From assembly GCA_021768985.1 (NCBI GenBank), contig JAETTR010000012.1, positions 1 through 14,979 on the forward strand: DNA of 14,979 bases, given 5' to 3'. Source of the stretch: Bacillota bacterium. Its GTDB lineage: Bacteria > Bacillota > Clostridia > Christensenellales > Borkfalkiaceae. Under the pieces are notes generated by a model, which was not told where the DNA came from, did no database searches, and was given only the letters and a program-made list of their open reading frames with translations. Of the stretch, positions 1-6,059 are shown piece by piece. How positions within the stretch are numbered: the stretch's first letter is position 1; every line of letters starts with the position of its first letter. The translations under genes and the position numbers were made by a program.

Positions 1-597
1 GGCGTGAAAGAGCGGATTCTCCACTTTGTTCCCTTCGAGCGCGATGGAAACATCGCGGATCAGATGCGCGATCGGGGAATTTTGCAGAACGGTTTCTCCC
101 TTTCTGCCCTTCTTCGAAACGCTGATCGCGCGGTCCATCAGTTCCTTGATGCCGTTGCCGCGCAATGCGGAAATCGCCACCACGGGTACGCCGATCTTCC
201 GTTCGAGTTCTTTGGCGTCGATCTTGTCGCCGTTCTTCTCCACCGCGTCCATCATATTCAGCGCGATGATCACCGGCACGTCGATTTCCATGATCTGCGT
301 CGTCAGATAGAGGTTGCGTTCGAGGTTGGTCGCGTCCACGATGTTGATTACGCAGTCGGGCTTTTCATCGAGAATAAAGTTGCGGGAAACGACCTCCTCC
401 GGCGTATAGGGCGAAAGCGAATAGATTCCCGGAAGATCGACGATCTGTACGGGCTCTTCGCCGCGCTTGTAAGTTCCCTCGCGCTTATCCACCGTAACGC
501 CGGGCCAGTTGCCGACGTACGCCGTGGAACCGGTAAGGAGATTGAAGAGCGTGGTTTTCCCGCAGTTGGGATTCCCCGCCAATGCGAACTTCTTCAT
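1..597 (-). CDS. feoB: Ferrous iron transporter FeoB, N-terminal G domain (partial)
   Basis: The first 199 codons of FeoB, the GTP-dependent Fe2+ permease of the inner membrane; the gene continues beyond the left edge, so the membrane part is not visible. All G motifs are present: G1 GNPNCGKT (residues 8-15), the switch I segment VGNWPGVTV with the G2 threonine (about 28-36), G3 DLPG (54-57), G4 NMMD (114-117) and G5 SAL (143-145). The segment after about residue 150 is the start of the guanine-dissociation-inhibitor-like region. The ATG overlaps the stop of the preceding feoA by four bases (ATGA), so the two are translationally coupled. Regulation is presumably from the upstream feo promoter with its three inverted repeats. 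Identification is very secure; only the truncation by the window limits it. Confidence 0.97.
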   Translation of the reverse strand, partial: MKKFALAGNPNCGKTTLFNLLTGSTAYVGNWPGVTVDKREGTYKRGEEPVQIVDLPGIYSLSPYTPEEVVSRNFILDEKPDCVINIVDATNLERNLYLTTQIMEIDVPVIIALNMMDAVEKNGDKIDAKELERKIGVPVVAISALRGNGIKELMDRAISVSKKGRKGETVLQNSPIAHLIRDVSIALEGNKVENPLFHA

Positions 598-827
598 CCC
601 TTCACCTCCATCGTCACGCAAGCCGCCTCCGTCTTGCGCAAGGTCAGCTCGTACCCGCGAATGGTCACTTCGAGCGGGTCGCCGAGCGGCGCCTTTTTCC
701 GCTGAAGCACTTCGGCGCCGGGGGTTACGCCCATGTCGAAGAGCCTGCGTCTGATTTTTCCTTCGCCGGAAACGGTCTTGATCACGCCCTTTTCGCCGAT
801 GGAAAACTCATCCAGTGGTTTTACCAT
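594..827 (-). CDS. feoA: FeoA-domain protein (77 aa), adjacent to feoB
   Basis: A small cytosolic SH3-like FeoA protein thought to assist FeoB in Fe2+ import. The family pattern is visible: an N-terminal Leu-Asp/Gly-Glu-x-Gly stretch (LDEFSIGEKG), a central RRRLFDMGVTPGAEV motif (about residues 26-40), then PLGDPLEVTIRGYELTLRK (about 47-65). Length is typical for stand-alone FeoA (about 75 aa). The ATG at 827 is preceded by a strong GGGAGGT ribosome binding site. Its stop overlaps the feoB start (ATGA). A second FeoA-domain gene lies 66 bp upstream, with a CTTCC-GCAA-GGAAG stem-loop in the gap but no U run, so read-through as one operon is expected. Confidence 0.95.
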   Translation of the reverse strand: MVKPLDEFSIGEKGVIKTVSGEGKIRRRLFDMGVTPGAEVLQRKKAPLGDPLEVTIRGYELTLRKTEAACVTMEVKG

Positions 828-893
828 ATTTACCTCCCAAATATAAGTATGTATTGTTTCAATCTTCCTTGCGGAAGTCTTGAACGAAATGCT

Positions 894-1106
894 TTACGCC
901 ACGAAAATACGGGAAGCGAGATCGCGGTCGAGCGCAAGCCGCCCGTCCTTTACGATACACACGGCGCTGCCGCCGCTCGACGAAAGCACGGTGATGTTCT
1001 GTTGCGTCATCACGCCGAGATTGGCAAGATGCTTTTTCGTCTTGTCGTCCGCGATAATTTTTACGATCTTCATTTCCTGCCCTACAGGCGCCAATACCAA
1101 CGGCAT
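894..1106 (-). CDS. feoA: Second, divergent FeoA-domain protein (70 aa)
   Basis: First gene of the feo operon. The protein has a FeoA-like core: MPLVLAPVGQEMKIVKI, then HLANLGVMTQQNITVLSSSGG, then SAVCIVKDGRLALDRDLASRIFVA. This matches the order of FeoA beta strands, with the L-x-x-L-G-V-x-x-G-like turn present as HLANLGVMTQQ. It lacks the full RRRLFDMG motif of its neighbour, so the two are not recent duplicates. The start at 1106 has a clear AAGGAG site seven bases upstream. Clostridial feo operons often carry two FeoA proteins; this one is probably an accessory regulator or scaffold for FeoB, but its exact role cannot be read from the sequence. It is the first gene after the operator-rich promoter at 1207-1242. 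Confidence 0.9.
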   Translation of the reverse strand: MPLVLAPVGQEMKIVKIIADDKTKKHLANLGVMTQQNITVLSSSGGSAVCIVKDGRLALDRDLASRIFVA

Positions 1107-1154
1107 ATGATCTCCTTACGCCCCTCCGCCGAAACCGCGGAGCGGACTTTATTA

Positions 1155-1170
1155 GTTCGCCATTGCGAAC
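1155..1170. promoter_or_regulatory. Inverted-repeat operator, feo copy 1
   Basis: GTTCGC-CATT-GCGAAC, a 6-4-6 dyad. Its centre lies about 45 bp downstream of the predicted feo transcription start, inside the leader. It is extended by ATT/AAT one base further out on each side. Confidence 0.75.
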
Positions 1171-1188
1171 CAATCTTTCGTAAAACAA

Positions 1189-1204
1189 GTTCGCCATTGC
1201 GAAC
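1189..1204. promoter_or_regulatory. Inverted-repeat operator, feo copy 2 (overlaps transcription start region)
   Basis: Identical 16 bp to copy 1 (GTTCGC-CATT-GCGAAC), extended by AA/TT on both flanks. It begins three bases downstream of the predicted +1, the classical position for a repressor that blocks polymerase. Centre-to-centre distance to copy 1 is 34 bp. Confidence 0.78.
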
Positions 1205-1206
1205 TT

Positions 1207-1242
1207 CACGTGTATTTTATCACGATCCGACCCCTTTGTCAA
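1207..1242 (-). promoter_or_regulatory. feo operon promoter
   Basis: On the minus strand a perfect -35 TTGACA (1242-1237) is followed after exactly 17 bp by -10 TAAAAT (1219-1214), giving a start near 1207. The leader to the first FeoA ATG is about 100 nt. Operator copies lie just downstream of the start and upstream of the -35. A strong housekeeping promoter needing repression fits an iron-uptake operon. Confidence 0.85.
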
Positions 1243-1269
1243 ACGTTTCAAACGCATTTTCGCATAAAA

Positions 1270-1285
1270 GTTCGCCGTTGCGAAC
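1270..1285. promoter_or_regulatory. Inverted-repeat operator, feo copy 3 (upstream of -35)
   Basis: GTTCGC-CGTT-GCGAAC with AAAA/TTTT flanks, a 24-base dyad in all. It lies 27 bp upstream of the -35 and 81 bp centre to centre from copy 2. Because its arms continue into A and T runs it could also act as a weak bidirectional terminator hairpin. Confidence 0.7.
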
Positions 1286-1293
1286 TTTTTTGC

Positions 1294-1326
1294 AAAAAGA
1301 TACGCGCCGCTTTTTTGTCGGCGCGC
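1294..1326 (-). terminator. Intrinsic terminator after the HAAS/DUF4097 gene
   Basis: Directly after the stop at 1332 the minus-strand RNA forms a GC-rich stem CGCGCCG/CGGCGCG with a nine-base A-rich loop, then AUCUUUUU. This ends the padR-DUF4097 unit just before the feo control region. Confidence 0.75.
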
Positions 1327-1331
1327 ACCCT

Positions 1332-2936
1332 TTATTCTTCGAACGAAATCTTGATTTCCCCGCACCCGGTGCGCACTTCCAGCGAGCGTTCGCCCGTTTC
1401 CGTGTTTTGCAGATTGCAGGAACCGAGTTGCGTTTTGGCGACGATTTTGTAATCTTCGAGCCGACCGATTAAACTGCCGTTCACCGAACCGTTGCCCGAA
1501 CGGAGCTTGATCGAGTCGCTCGACACGCGGTTAAGCGAGATCGCGCCGTTATCCGTCTGCGCTTCGAGCGTACCCGAAGTCACGTTGTCGAATTTCACGT
1601 AGCCGTTGTCCGTATCGGCGACGATGCTGTCCGACGTGACGGTTTCGAGCTTCACGTAGCCGTTGTTCGTTTTCAGGGAAAGACTGCCGAAGCTGCCGTT
1701 CGTTACGCTCACGTAACCGTTGTTGGATTTGAAATTCGCTTCCGCAACCGAGATATTTTCCAGCCGCAGCTTTCCGTTCTGCACCGTGACGGCAAGCGCG
1801 GAAATCTGTTCGGCGGGCAGATAGAGCACCGCTTCGTTGTATGCGCTCACGATCGCGGAGAAGAACACCCCGTGCGACCAGGCGACCCGCTGACTCTCCC
1901 AGAAATTCGTACTCCATTTTCCCGATTTCAGCGTAAGCGTTCCTTCGGCAAAGGAAAACGTCTTGGGGATTTCCGCGCTGTCGGAGAACACGATTTTCGC
2001 TTCGCCGTCCTCCGATGGCTTTACGGTCAGAGACAGATTATCCGAATCCACGGTCAGCTTCTCCGTTTCCGCCAGCGAGATCGCCTCGGTGCGCTCGGCA
2101 AAATCCCCCGTCACCGCAAGCGACTGCCAACGCCAGTCGAGTCTGCCCATGGCGAACGCGCCGATCGCGCAACCCGCGATCACGAACACGAGCCCAACCG
2201 CGGCTTTGCCGATCAAAGCGCCGTGCGAACGGGCAACGACCGTCTTTTGCGAACGGCGGAACCCGCGGAACACGAACGCGGTGAACGCGCCGAAGCCGCG
2301 CGCCGTGGGCGCGACCAACATGCTGACGAGAACGCCGAGCCCGATCAGGGCAAGCCCCGCGCCCGCCTGCGCCGCCGCAAGCGATCCGTGCGCGCCCACC
2401 AGCCCGAACGACATGACGGCGAGATAGATTCCGCCGACAAAGAGCGCGAGCGTGACCGCGGCGAGCGCGATGACGATTCCCACGCCCGCGATAAAGACGC
2501 CGAGCGCGACGACAAACGCGGCGAGCAGAAGGGGCAGCCAGATCGGGAAGGTAAGCGCCAATAAAAGCGCCTTTCCCCCGCCGCCCTTCTTTTCCCTAAC
2601 GCGGCGCGGACGGTCGTAATCCTCGTAATCGCGCGCGGGGCGTCTGCGGGGCGGTTCCCCGTAATCGCCGTAGTCGTCGTAATCCCTCTTGCGCGGCGGG
2701 CGGCGGCGCGGGCGGTCGTAGTCGTCGTAATCGATCGCGCCCTCGTTCGCGTTGAAATAGTCGCGCGCAACCTGTTCGGGCGATTCAAGATCGGCAAAGA
2801 TCTCCTTGTCCGTTTTCCCGCGCTCGCGCGATTCGTCGATCATCTCGGCGTAGTATTCGACCAGTTTTTCCTTTTCCCGTTCAGGAATCCCTTTTAACGA
2901 CTTCCTGAGCGACCGAAGATATTTTTTCTTTGTCAT
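1332..2936 (-). CDS. HAAS-domain, multi-TM, DUF4097 beta-repeat membrane protein (534 aa)
   Basis: Membrane protein of unknown exact function, typically paired with PadR regulators. Order of parts: an N-terminal helical HAAS (DUF1700-like) domain (residues 1-65: LRKSLKGIPEREKEKLVEYY and a DKEIFADLESPEQVARDY core); a Tyr/Asp/Arg/Pro linker (about 68-118) with repeated DYDDYDRPRRR-type blocks; hydrophobic helices at about 123-178 and 187-222; one more at about 240-263; then an extracellular-type DUF4097 region (about 275-534). That region holds NGYV/NGAI/NGSV repeats spaced about 20 residues (406, 425, 444, 463, 482), indicating a right-handed beta solenoid. The ATG follows the padR stop with no gap (TAA then ATG), and its ribosome binding site GGAGGAG lies inside the padR end, so expression is coupled. 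Likely envelope sensing or adhesion; this is inference. Confidence 0.85.
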   Translation of the reverse strand: MTKKKYLRSLRKSLKGIPEREKEKLVEYYAEMIDESRERGKTDKEIFADLESPEQVARDYFNANEGAIDYDDYDRPRRRPPRKRDYDDYGDYGEPPRRRPARDYEDYDRPRRVREKKGGGGKALLLALTFPIWLPLLLAAFVVALGVFIAGVGIVIALAAVTLALFVGGIYLAVMSFGLVGAHGSLAAAQAGAGLALIGLGVLVSMLVAPTARGFGAFTAFVFRGFRRSQKTVVARSHGALIGKAAVGLVFVIAGCAIGAFAMGRLDWRWQSLAVTGDFAERTEAISLAETEKLTVDSDNLSLTVKPSEDGEAKIVFSDSAEIPKTFSFAEGTLTLKSGKWSTNFWESQRVAWSHGVFFSAIVSAYNEAVLYLPAEQISALAVTVQNGKLRLENISVAEANFKSNNGYVSVTNGSFGSLSLKTNNGYVKLETVTSDSIVADTDNGYVKFDNVTSGTLEAQTDNGAISLNRVSSDSIKLRSGNGSVNGSLIGRLEDYKIVAKTQLGSCNLQNTETGERSLEVRTGCGEIKISFEE

Positions 2937-3248
2937 TTAATCCTCTCCTCCTTGGATAAACGCGTTGATTTTTTTGAGTTCCTTCCACTCGCGGGAGAAT
3001 TCCTCCACCCGCTTGAGCCCCGCGCGCGTAATTCGGTAATACCGTCGCAATCTGCCTCCGTGCTCGCGCGTATACGTGACCAGAAGTCCCGCCGCTTCCA
3101 AGCGTTTCAAAATAGGATAGAGGGTGGATTCGGATACCTCGATTACCTCGGAAAGCTCGGATACGATCTGATAACCGTACGAATCCCCCCGCTTGAGCAG
3201 GGCGAGTACGCATACGTCGAGCAATCCTTTTTTAATCTGAATATCCAT
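2937..3248 (-). CDS. PadR-family transcriptional regulator (103 aa)
   Basis: Winged-helix repressor of the short PadR type. Typical sequence: MDIQIKKGLLDVCVLALL near the start, a GDSYGYQIVSEL helix, ESTLYPILKRLEAAGLL as recognition helix, and GGRLRRYYRITRAGL as the wing. Length is normal for the short class. An in-frame reading continues upstream to 3398, but the start at 3248 is chosen because an AGAGGGG site lies just ahead and the family begins with this sequence. The longer form would also start inside or beyond the promoter. Its promoter overlaps a palindrome, so it very probably represses itself and the following HAAS/DUF4097 gene. PadR proteins respond to small ligands or envelope stress; the inducer is unknown here. 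Confidence 0.95.
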   Translation of the reverse strand: MDIQIKKGLLDVCVLALLKRGDSYGYQIVSELSEVIEVSESTLYPILKRLEAAGLLVTYTREHGGRLRRYYRITRAGLKRVEEFSREWKELKKINAFIQGGED

Positions 3249-3268
3249 TTGATACCCCTCTTTGCATA

Positions 3269-3299
3269 ATACTATACATTGCATAGTATCATTTGTCAA
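3269..3299 (-). promoter_or_regulatory. padR promoter with overlapping PadR-type operator
   Basis: Minus strand: -35 TTGACA (3299-3294), 17-bp spacer, -10 TATAGT (3276-3271). A 21-bp dyad at 3269-3289 with arms ATACTAT and ATAGTAT separated by seven bases covers the -10 and half the spacer. The position and AT-rich arms fit PadR autorepression; binding itself is inference. Confidence 0.83.
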
Positions 3300-3379
3300 G
3301 CGTTTACAACAAAATTTTTGCGGAATTTTTGAAATTTTTGTCGGAACGGGATCGGTAACCGTCGAACGCAATAATATAA

Positions 3380-3409
3380 GACAAAATCTCCGCAACAAGT
3401 GCGGAGATT
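3380..3409 (-). terminator. Terminator hairpin, downstream copy of 30-bp direct repeat
   Basis: Minus-strand stem AATCTCCGCA/TGCGGAGATT with loop CTTGT followed by TTGTC. The 30 bases are identical to 3672-3701. It lies between the odd segment 3410-3671 and the padR promoter, and can stop any transcript that passes the first rnpB terminator. Confidence 0.75.
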
Positions 3410-3671
3410 ATATTATAAAATTCCTTCCGCCGTCTCGAAAGAAAAATTGTGATTGAATTTTCCGCCCCGCCGCTTGCGGCGGCACGAGGCAAATGCCGAA
3501 GTAGTCGAACCTCGGGTTCTGTCGTGCGCGGTCTCGTCGCGCAATGCTCCGCATCACGCCGTTCGCTACCGCAAACGGCTGTTTCTCTCCGCTTCCGCTC
3601 CTCTTCCCGAAAAAATACTCCGTCTTTTTTCGGGAGCCCTTTCCTTATATTTAGATAAATGACCTGCACAC
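3410..3671. repeat. 262-bp non-coding segment with rnpB 3'-end fragments, bounded by 30-bp direct repeats
   Basis: No convincing gene here. On the plus strand 3503-3533 matches the rnpB 3' end (3721-3757) as 10 + 21 identical bases with six bases (GTAAGC) missing. At the other end, 3653-3674 is a near-exact inverted copy of rnpB 3745-3765: AGATAAATGACC is identical and CACGAC is identical, with a small change between. As RNA these two pieces could pair (GUCGUG with CACGAC and GGUC with GACC). Inside are further stems: CCCGAAAAAA/TTTTTTCGGG (3606-3634), GCCGTTCG.../CGAACGGC-like stems near 3560-3582, and CCGCCGCTTGCGGCGG (about 3467-3482). It looks like a small dispersed or duplicated element rather than unique sequence; copy number cannot be judged from this window. 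Confidence 0.6.
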
Positions 3672-3703
3672 GACAAAATCTCCGCAACAAGTGCGGAGAT
3701 TTT
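3672..3703 (-). terminator. rnpB intrinsic terminator, upstream copy of 30-bp direct repeat
   Basis: Minus-strand stem of 12 perfect pairs, AAAATCTCCGCA/TGCGGAGATTTT, with loop CTTGT. It begins 15 bases beyond the last paired base of rnpB helix P1. The first 30 bases (3672-3701) recur exactly at 3380-3409. Confidence 0.85.
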
Positions 3704-3717
3704 CGCGAACAAATTTT

Positions 3718-4081
3718 CCGAGTCGAACCTGTAAGCCGGGTTCTGTCGTGCGCGGTCATTTATCTACGCCTGTCGTCGCCGACAGGCTGAAGCGTTATTC
3801 ACGGTTTTGCTCGGGCGGGCAACCCTGTATGAACAAAACCCAAACTTGCATCGGACGGGGTTTACATGGCACGGGGCGTTACCGTCCCGTCGGTGAGCTC
3901 TTACCTCGCCTTTTCAACCTTACCTCGTCAACGCAAACTCTGCTGTTTTCGAGGCGGTATATTTCTGTTGCACTTTCCTTAAAGTCGCCTTCACCTGACG
4001 TTATCAGGCGTCCTGCCCTGCGATGCCCGGACTTTCCTCATCATACCGAAGGTATGCCGCGACCGCGTAGTTCGCTCGGAT
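3718..4081 (-). ncRNA. rnpB: RNase P RNA
   Basis: The catalytic RNA that removes tRNA 5' leaders, about 364 nt. Diagnostic blocks on the minus strand: GAGGAAAGTCCGGGC (4039-4025, the P4/CR-I region), AAGGAAAGTGCAACAGAAA (about 3980-3961), and ACAGAACCCGGCTTACAGG (3746-3728), the conserved 3' block. The ends were placed by helix P1: CCGAGCGAAC at 4079-4070 pairs with GTTCG-A-CTCGG at 3728-3718, with one bulged A. An extended -10 promoter lies seven bases upstream and a 12-bp terminator follows. Length and layout suggest the ancestral A type, but this was not modelled fully. Open reading frames across it on both strands are spurious. Confidence 0.96.
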
Positions 4082-4087
4082 ATCATT

Positions 4088-4096
4088 ATTATACCA
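4088..4096 (-). promoter_or_regulatory. rnpB extended -10 promoter
   Basis: Minus strand TGGTATAAT: a perfect -10 TATAAT (4093-4088) with the TGn extension. The hexamer 17 bp upstream (AAGTCT) is poor, so the extended -10 probably compensates. The -35 position overlaps that of the divergent pyk promoter. Confidence 0.75.
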
Positions 4097-4114
4097 CAAT
4101 TTATGAAAAAAGAC

Positions 4115-4143
4115 TTGTTTTTTGCAGACATTCTTGATAAAAT
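4115..4143 (+). promoter_or_regulatory. pyk promoter
   Basis: -35 TTGTTT (4115-4120), 17-bp spacer, -10 TAAAAT (4138-4143); start near 4150, leader about 29 nt. It is back to back with rnpB, and the two -35 regions share bases, so simultaneous occupancy may be limited. Confidence 0.75.
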
Positions 4144-4178
4144 ATATGCTGAAAATTTTGCTAATCAAGAGGTTATTC

Positions 4179-5591
4179 ATGAAAAAGACGAAAATCGTAT
4201 GCACGCTCGGACCCGCTACGGACAGCGAAGAGGTTCTTTCCGCCATGGCGGACGCGGGCATGAACGTTGCGCGGATCAACTTTTCGCACGGCACGCACGA
4301 GGAGCACGCCAAAAAAATCGCCATGGTGAAACGTGTGCGCGAAAAGAAAGGAATTGCGCTGCCCGTTATGCTCGACACCAAAGGTCCGGAGTTCCGCATT
4401 AAAACCTTCCGGGACGGAAAGATTCTTTTAAAAGAGGGCGATACCTTTACCTTTACGACCGAGGATATCGTGGGCGACGAAAAAAAAGTCGCCGTATCCT
4501 ATGCGGGAATCTGCGACGATCTGTTTGCGGGAGACAGAATTCTCCTGAACAACGGCTTGATGGTGTTCGAAGTAAAGGAAGTGAAAAAGCCGGACGTCGT
4601 CTGCAAGGTGCTCATCGGCGGCGAGCTTTCCAACCGCAAGAGCATGTTCTTTCCCGAAAAGGAACTTCACCTCACCTATCTCTCCGAACAGGATCAGGCG
4701 GACTTACTGTTCGGCATCGAACAGCAAGTCGATTTCGTTGCCTGCTCCTTCGTTTCCAAGGCGCAGGATATTCTCGACGTGCGGCAATTTTTGCACGAGC
4801 ACGGCTCCGACGACATCGACCTGATCGCAAAGATCGAAAACCGCGCGGGCGTGAACAATCTGCAATCCATTCTGGACGTCTCCGACGGCATCATGATCGG
4901 ACGCGGCGACATGGGCGTGGAAATCCCCTACGAGGAACTGCCCGACATTCAGAAAACAATTATCACCGCCTGCCGCGTGGCGGGCAAACGCTGCATTACG
5001 GCGACGGAAATGCTCGAATCCATGATCAAGAATCCCCGCCCCACCCGTGCGGAAATCTCCGACGTGGCGAACGCCGTATACGACGGATCGAGCGCGGTGA
5101 TGCTCTCGGGCGAAACCGCGGCGGGCGCGTACCCCGTGGAATCGGTCAAGGCGATGGCGAAGATCGCCATGCAGGCGGAAACGAAGCAGACCTTTATTCA
5201 GGCGGTGGACGACAGCGAATATCTCATCCGCGGGCTCTCCGACGCGCTCTCCCATTCGGCGTGTCTGTTGGCGCGCGACGTAAACGCGAAGGCGATCGTG
5301 GTCTGCACCCGCACGGGCGGCACGGCGAAGATGGTTTCGAGATTCCGCCCCATGATCGATATCGTCGGCATGACGACCGATCCGAGAAGCTACCAGAAGC
5401 TCGCGCTGAGCTGGGGCGTTCTGCCCGCGTTGAGCGAAGAGTACCACTCCGTGGACGTACTCTTCCACTTTGCAAAGCAGGCGGCGAAGGATTCGGGCTT
5501 GGTGAATAAGGGCGACGTAATCGTTATCACCGGCGGCACCCCCAACGGCAAGAGCGGCAACTCCAACCTGATCAACATCGAAACGGTTTAA
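4179..5591 (+). CDS. pyk: Pyruvate kinase (470 aa)
   Basis: Catalyses phosphoenolpyruvate + ADP to pyruvate + ATP, the last step of glycolysis, in the cytosol. Full-length short form without the extra C-terminal PEP-utiliser domain found in bacilli. Visible landmarks: TKIVCTLGPA at the N-terminus, ARINFSHG (31-38, substrate arginine), DTKGPEFR (66-73), the signature IDLIAKIENRAG (213-224) with catalytic K218 and Mg-binding E220, GRGDMGVEIP (241-250), ITATEMLESMIKNPRPTRAE (273-292) and SGETAAGAYPVES (310-322). The allosteric C domain follows (about 350-470), with CTRTGGTA. The start at 4179 is preferred over in-frame 4122 because AAGAGG lies five to six bases upstream of it and 4122 falls inside the promoter. 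Monocistronic: a repeat cluster and terminator follow. Confidence 0.98.
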   Translation: MKKTKIVCTLGPATDSEEVLSAMADAGMNVARINFSHGTHEEHAKKIAMVKRVREKKGIALPVMLDTKGPEFRIKTFRDGKILLKEGDTFTFTTEDIVGDEKKVAVSYAGICDDLFAGDRILLNNGLMVFEVKEVKKPDVVCKVLIGGELSNRKSMFFPEKELHLTYLSEQDQADLLFGIEQQVDFVACSFVSKAQDILDVRQFLHEHGSDDIDLIAKIENRAGVNNLQSILDVSDGIMIGRGDMGVEIPYEELPDIQKTIITACRVAGKRCITATEMLESMIKNPRPTRAEISDVANAVYDGSSAVMLSGETAAGAYPVESVKAMAKIAMQAETKQTFIQAVDDSEYLIRGLSDALSHSACLLARDVNAKAIVVCTRTGGTAKMVSRFRPMIDIVGMTTDPRSYQKLALSWGVLPALSEEYHSVDVLFHFAKQAAKDSGLVNKGDVIVITGGTPNGKSGNSNLINIETV

Positions 5592-5603
5592 ACTGACATA
5601 TAC

Positions 5604-5725
5604 GCTTCCCCTCTTCAAAAGGGGGAAGCTCCCGCCGATTACGGCGGGTGATGAGGCTATATTTGAAATCAATCCTCATCCGTCTTGCCTTCGGCAATCC
5701 ACCTTCCCCCTTGCAAGGGGGAAGG
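5604..5725. repeat. Composite palindromic intergenic repeat (five stem-loops)
   Basis: Between the pyk stop and the terminator lie five successive hairpins: GCTTCCCC/GGGGAAGC (5604-5629), CCCGCCG/CGGCGGG (5631-5648), ATGAGG/CCTCAT (5651-5679), TTGCC-TTC-GGCAA (5685-5697), and a perfect 24-bp palindrome from CCTTCCCCC to GGGGGAAGG (5702-5725). The outer hairpins share the TTCCCC/GGGGAA word, so the whole is a nested inverted structure. This arrangement is typical of dispersed REP-like elements in gut clostridia. It may stabilise the pyk mRNA 3' end. No gene here; an ORF through it is an artefact of the repeat. Confidence 0.8.
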
Positions 5726-5760
5726 TAAAATTTCAGCAAACGAAATCCGAAATAAAACAA

Positions 5761-5797
5761 CCGCCCCGTCCGAATCGGACGGGGCGGCTCTCTTTTA
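5761..5797. terminator. Bidirectional intrinsic terminator
   Basis: Stem CCGCCCCGTCC/GGACGGGGCGG (11 pairs plus a GAATC-type loop; 5761-5787). On the plus strand CTCTCTTTTA follows, which can end pyk. On the minus strand TTGTTTTATTT follows, which can end the DUF4234 remnant. Confidence 0.85.
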
Positions 5798-6044
5798 TCT
5801 GGTCGCCCGTTTGTTAAGCGCGGATTGCGCGAGCGCGTAAGCGATGATCCCGAACCCGATCAAATCCAAGATCAGATAGAACGGTAAACAAAACCGCCAA
5901 ACCGCCGCTCGCCGTCTTGTAACGGGAAAGCTTGTTCGTATCGTTCGTAAGACATACGAACCAATAAATCGCATAGATGCCCAGCGTAATGATGCTGAAC
6001 ACGATCGCCAGAACCACGCTTCTGCGTTTCACGGAAACGGGTTC
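5795..6044 (-). pseudogene. DUF4234 membrane protein remnant (internal deletion, lost 5' end)
   Basis: Minus strand. One frame gives VKRRSVVLAIVFSIITLGIY-AIYWFVCLTNDTNKLS, then TASGGLAVLFT: the first membrane helix and following loop of a DUF4234 protein. Near 5880 the frame changes, and the next frame continues LILDLIGFGIIAYALAQSA to the stop at 5797-5795, which is the family's C-terminal helix. The middle part (second GIYxxYW helix and loop) is missing, so a deletion of about 30 codons that also shifted the frame is the simplest reading. No ribosome binding site precedes the only nearby start (GTG 6032). The in-frame extension to 6152 is antisense to the adjoining XRE remnant. Non-functional with good confidence. 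Confidence 0.72.
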
Positions 6045-6059
6045 GATTGCAGAAAATTC

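Noticed and set aside
1270..1285. Operator copy 3 read only as a terminator
   Set aside because: A better terminator sits at 1294-1326, and the 16-bp core matches two other copies that have no T runs, so a binding site is the main reading.
2600..2745. Tandem repeat or CRISPR-like array
   Set aside because: The repeated words encode the Asp/Tyr/Arg linker of the HAAS/DUF4097 protein; units are irregular and in frame.
3249..3398. Longer N-terminus for PadR
   Set aside because: It would start upstream of the promoter; the start at 3248 has a ribosome binding site and the family's usual first residues.
3304..3759. Open frame of 151 codons on the minus strand
   Set aside because: It spans the rnpB 3' end, both terminator copies and the padR upstream region, has no ribosome binding site and is low-complexity in its middle.
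3691..4137. Open frame of 148 codons on the plus strand
   Set aside because: It runs antisense through the whole RNase P RNA; the conserved RNA blocks explain the sequence.
4122..4178. Longer N-terminus for pyruvate kinase
   Set aside because: The ATG at 4122 lies within the pyk promoter; 4179 has AAGAGG upstream and the normal MKKTKIVCT start.
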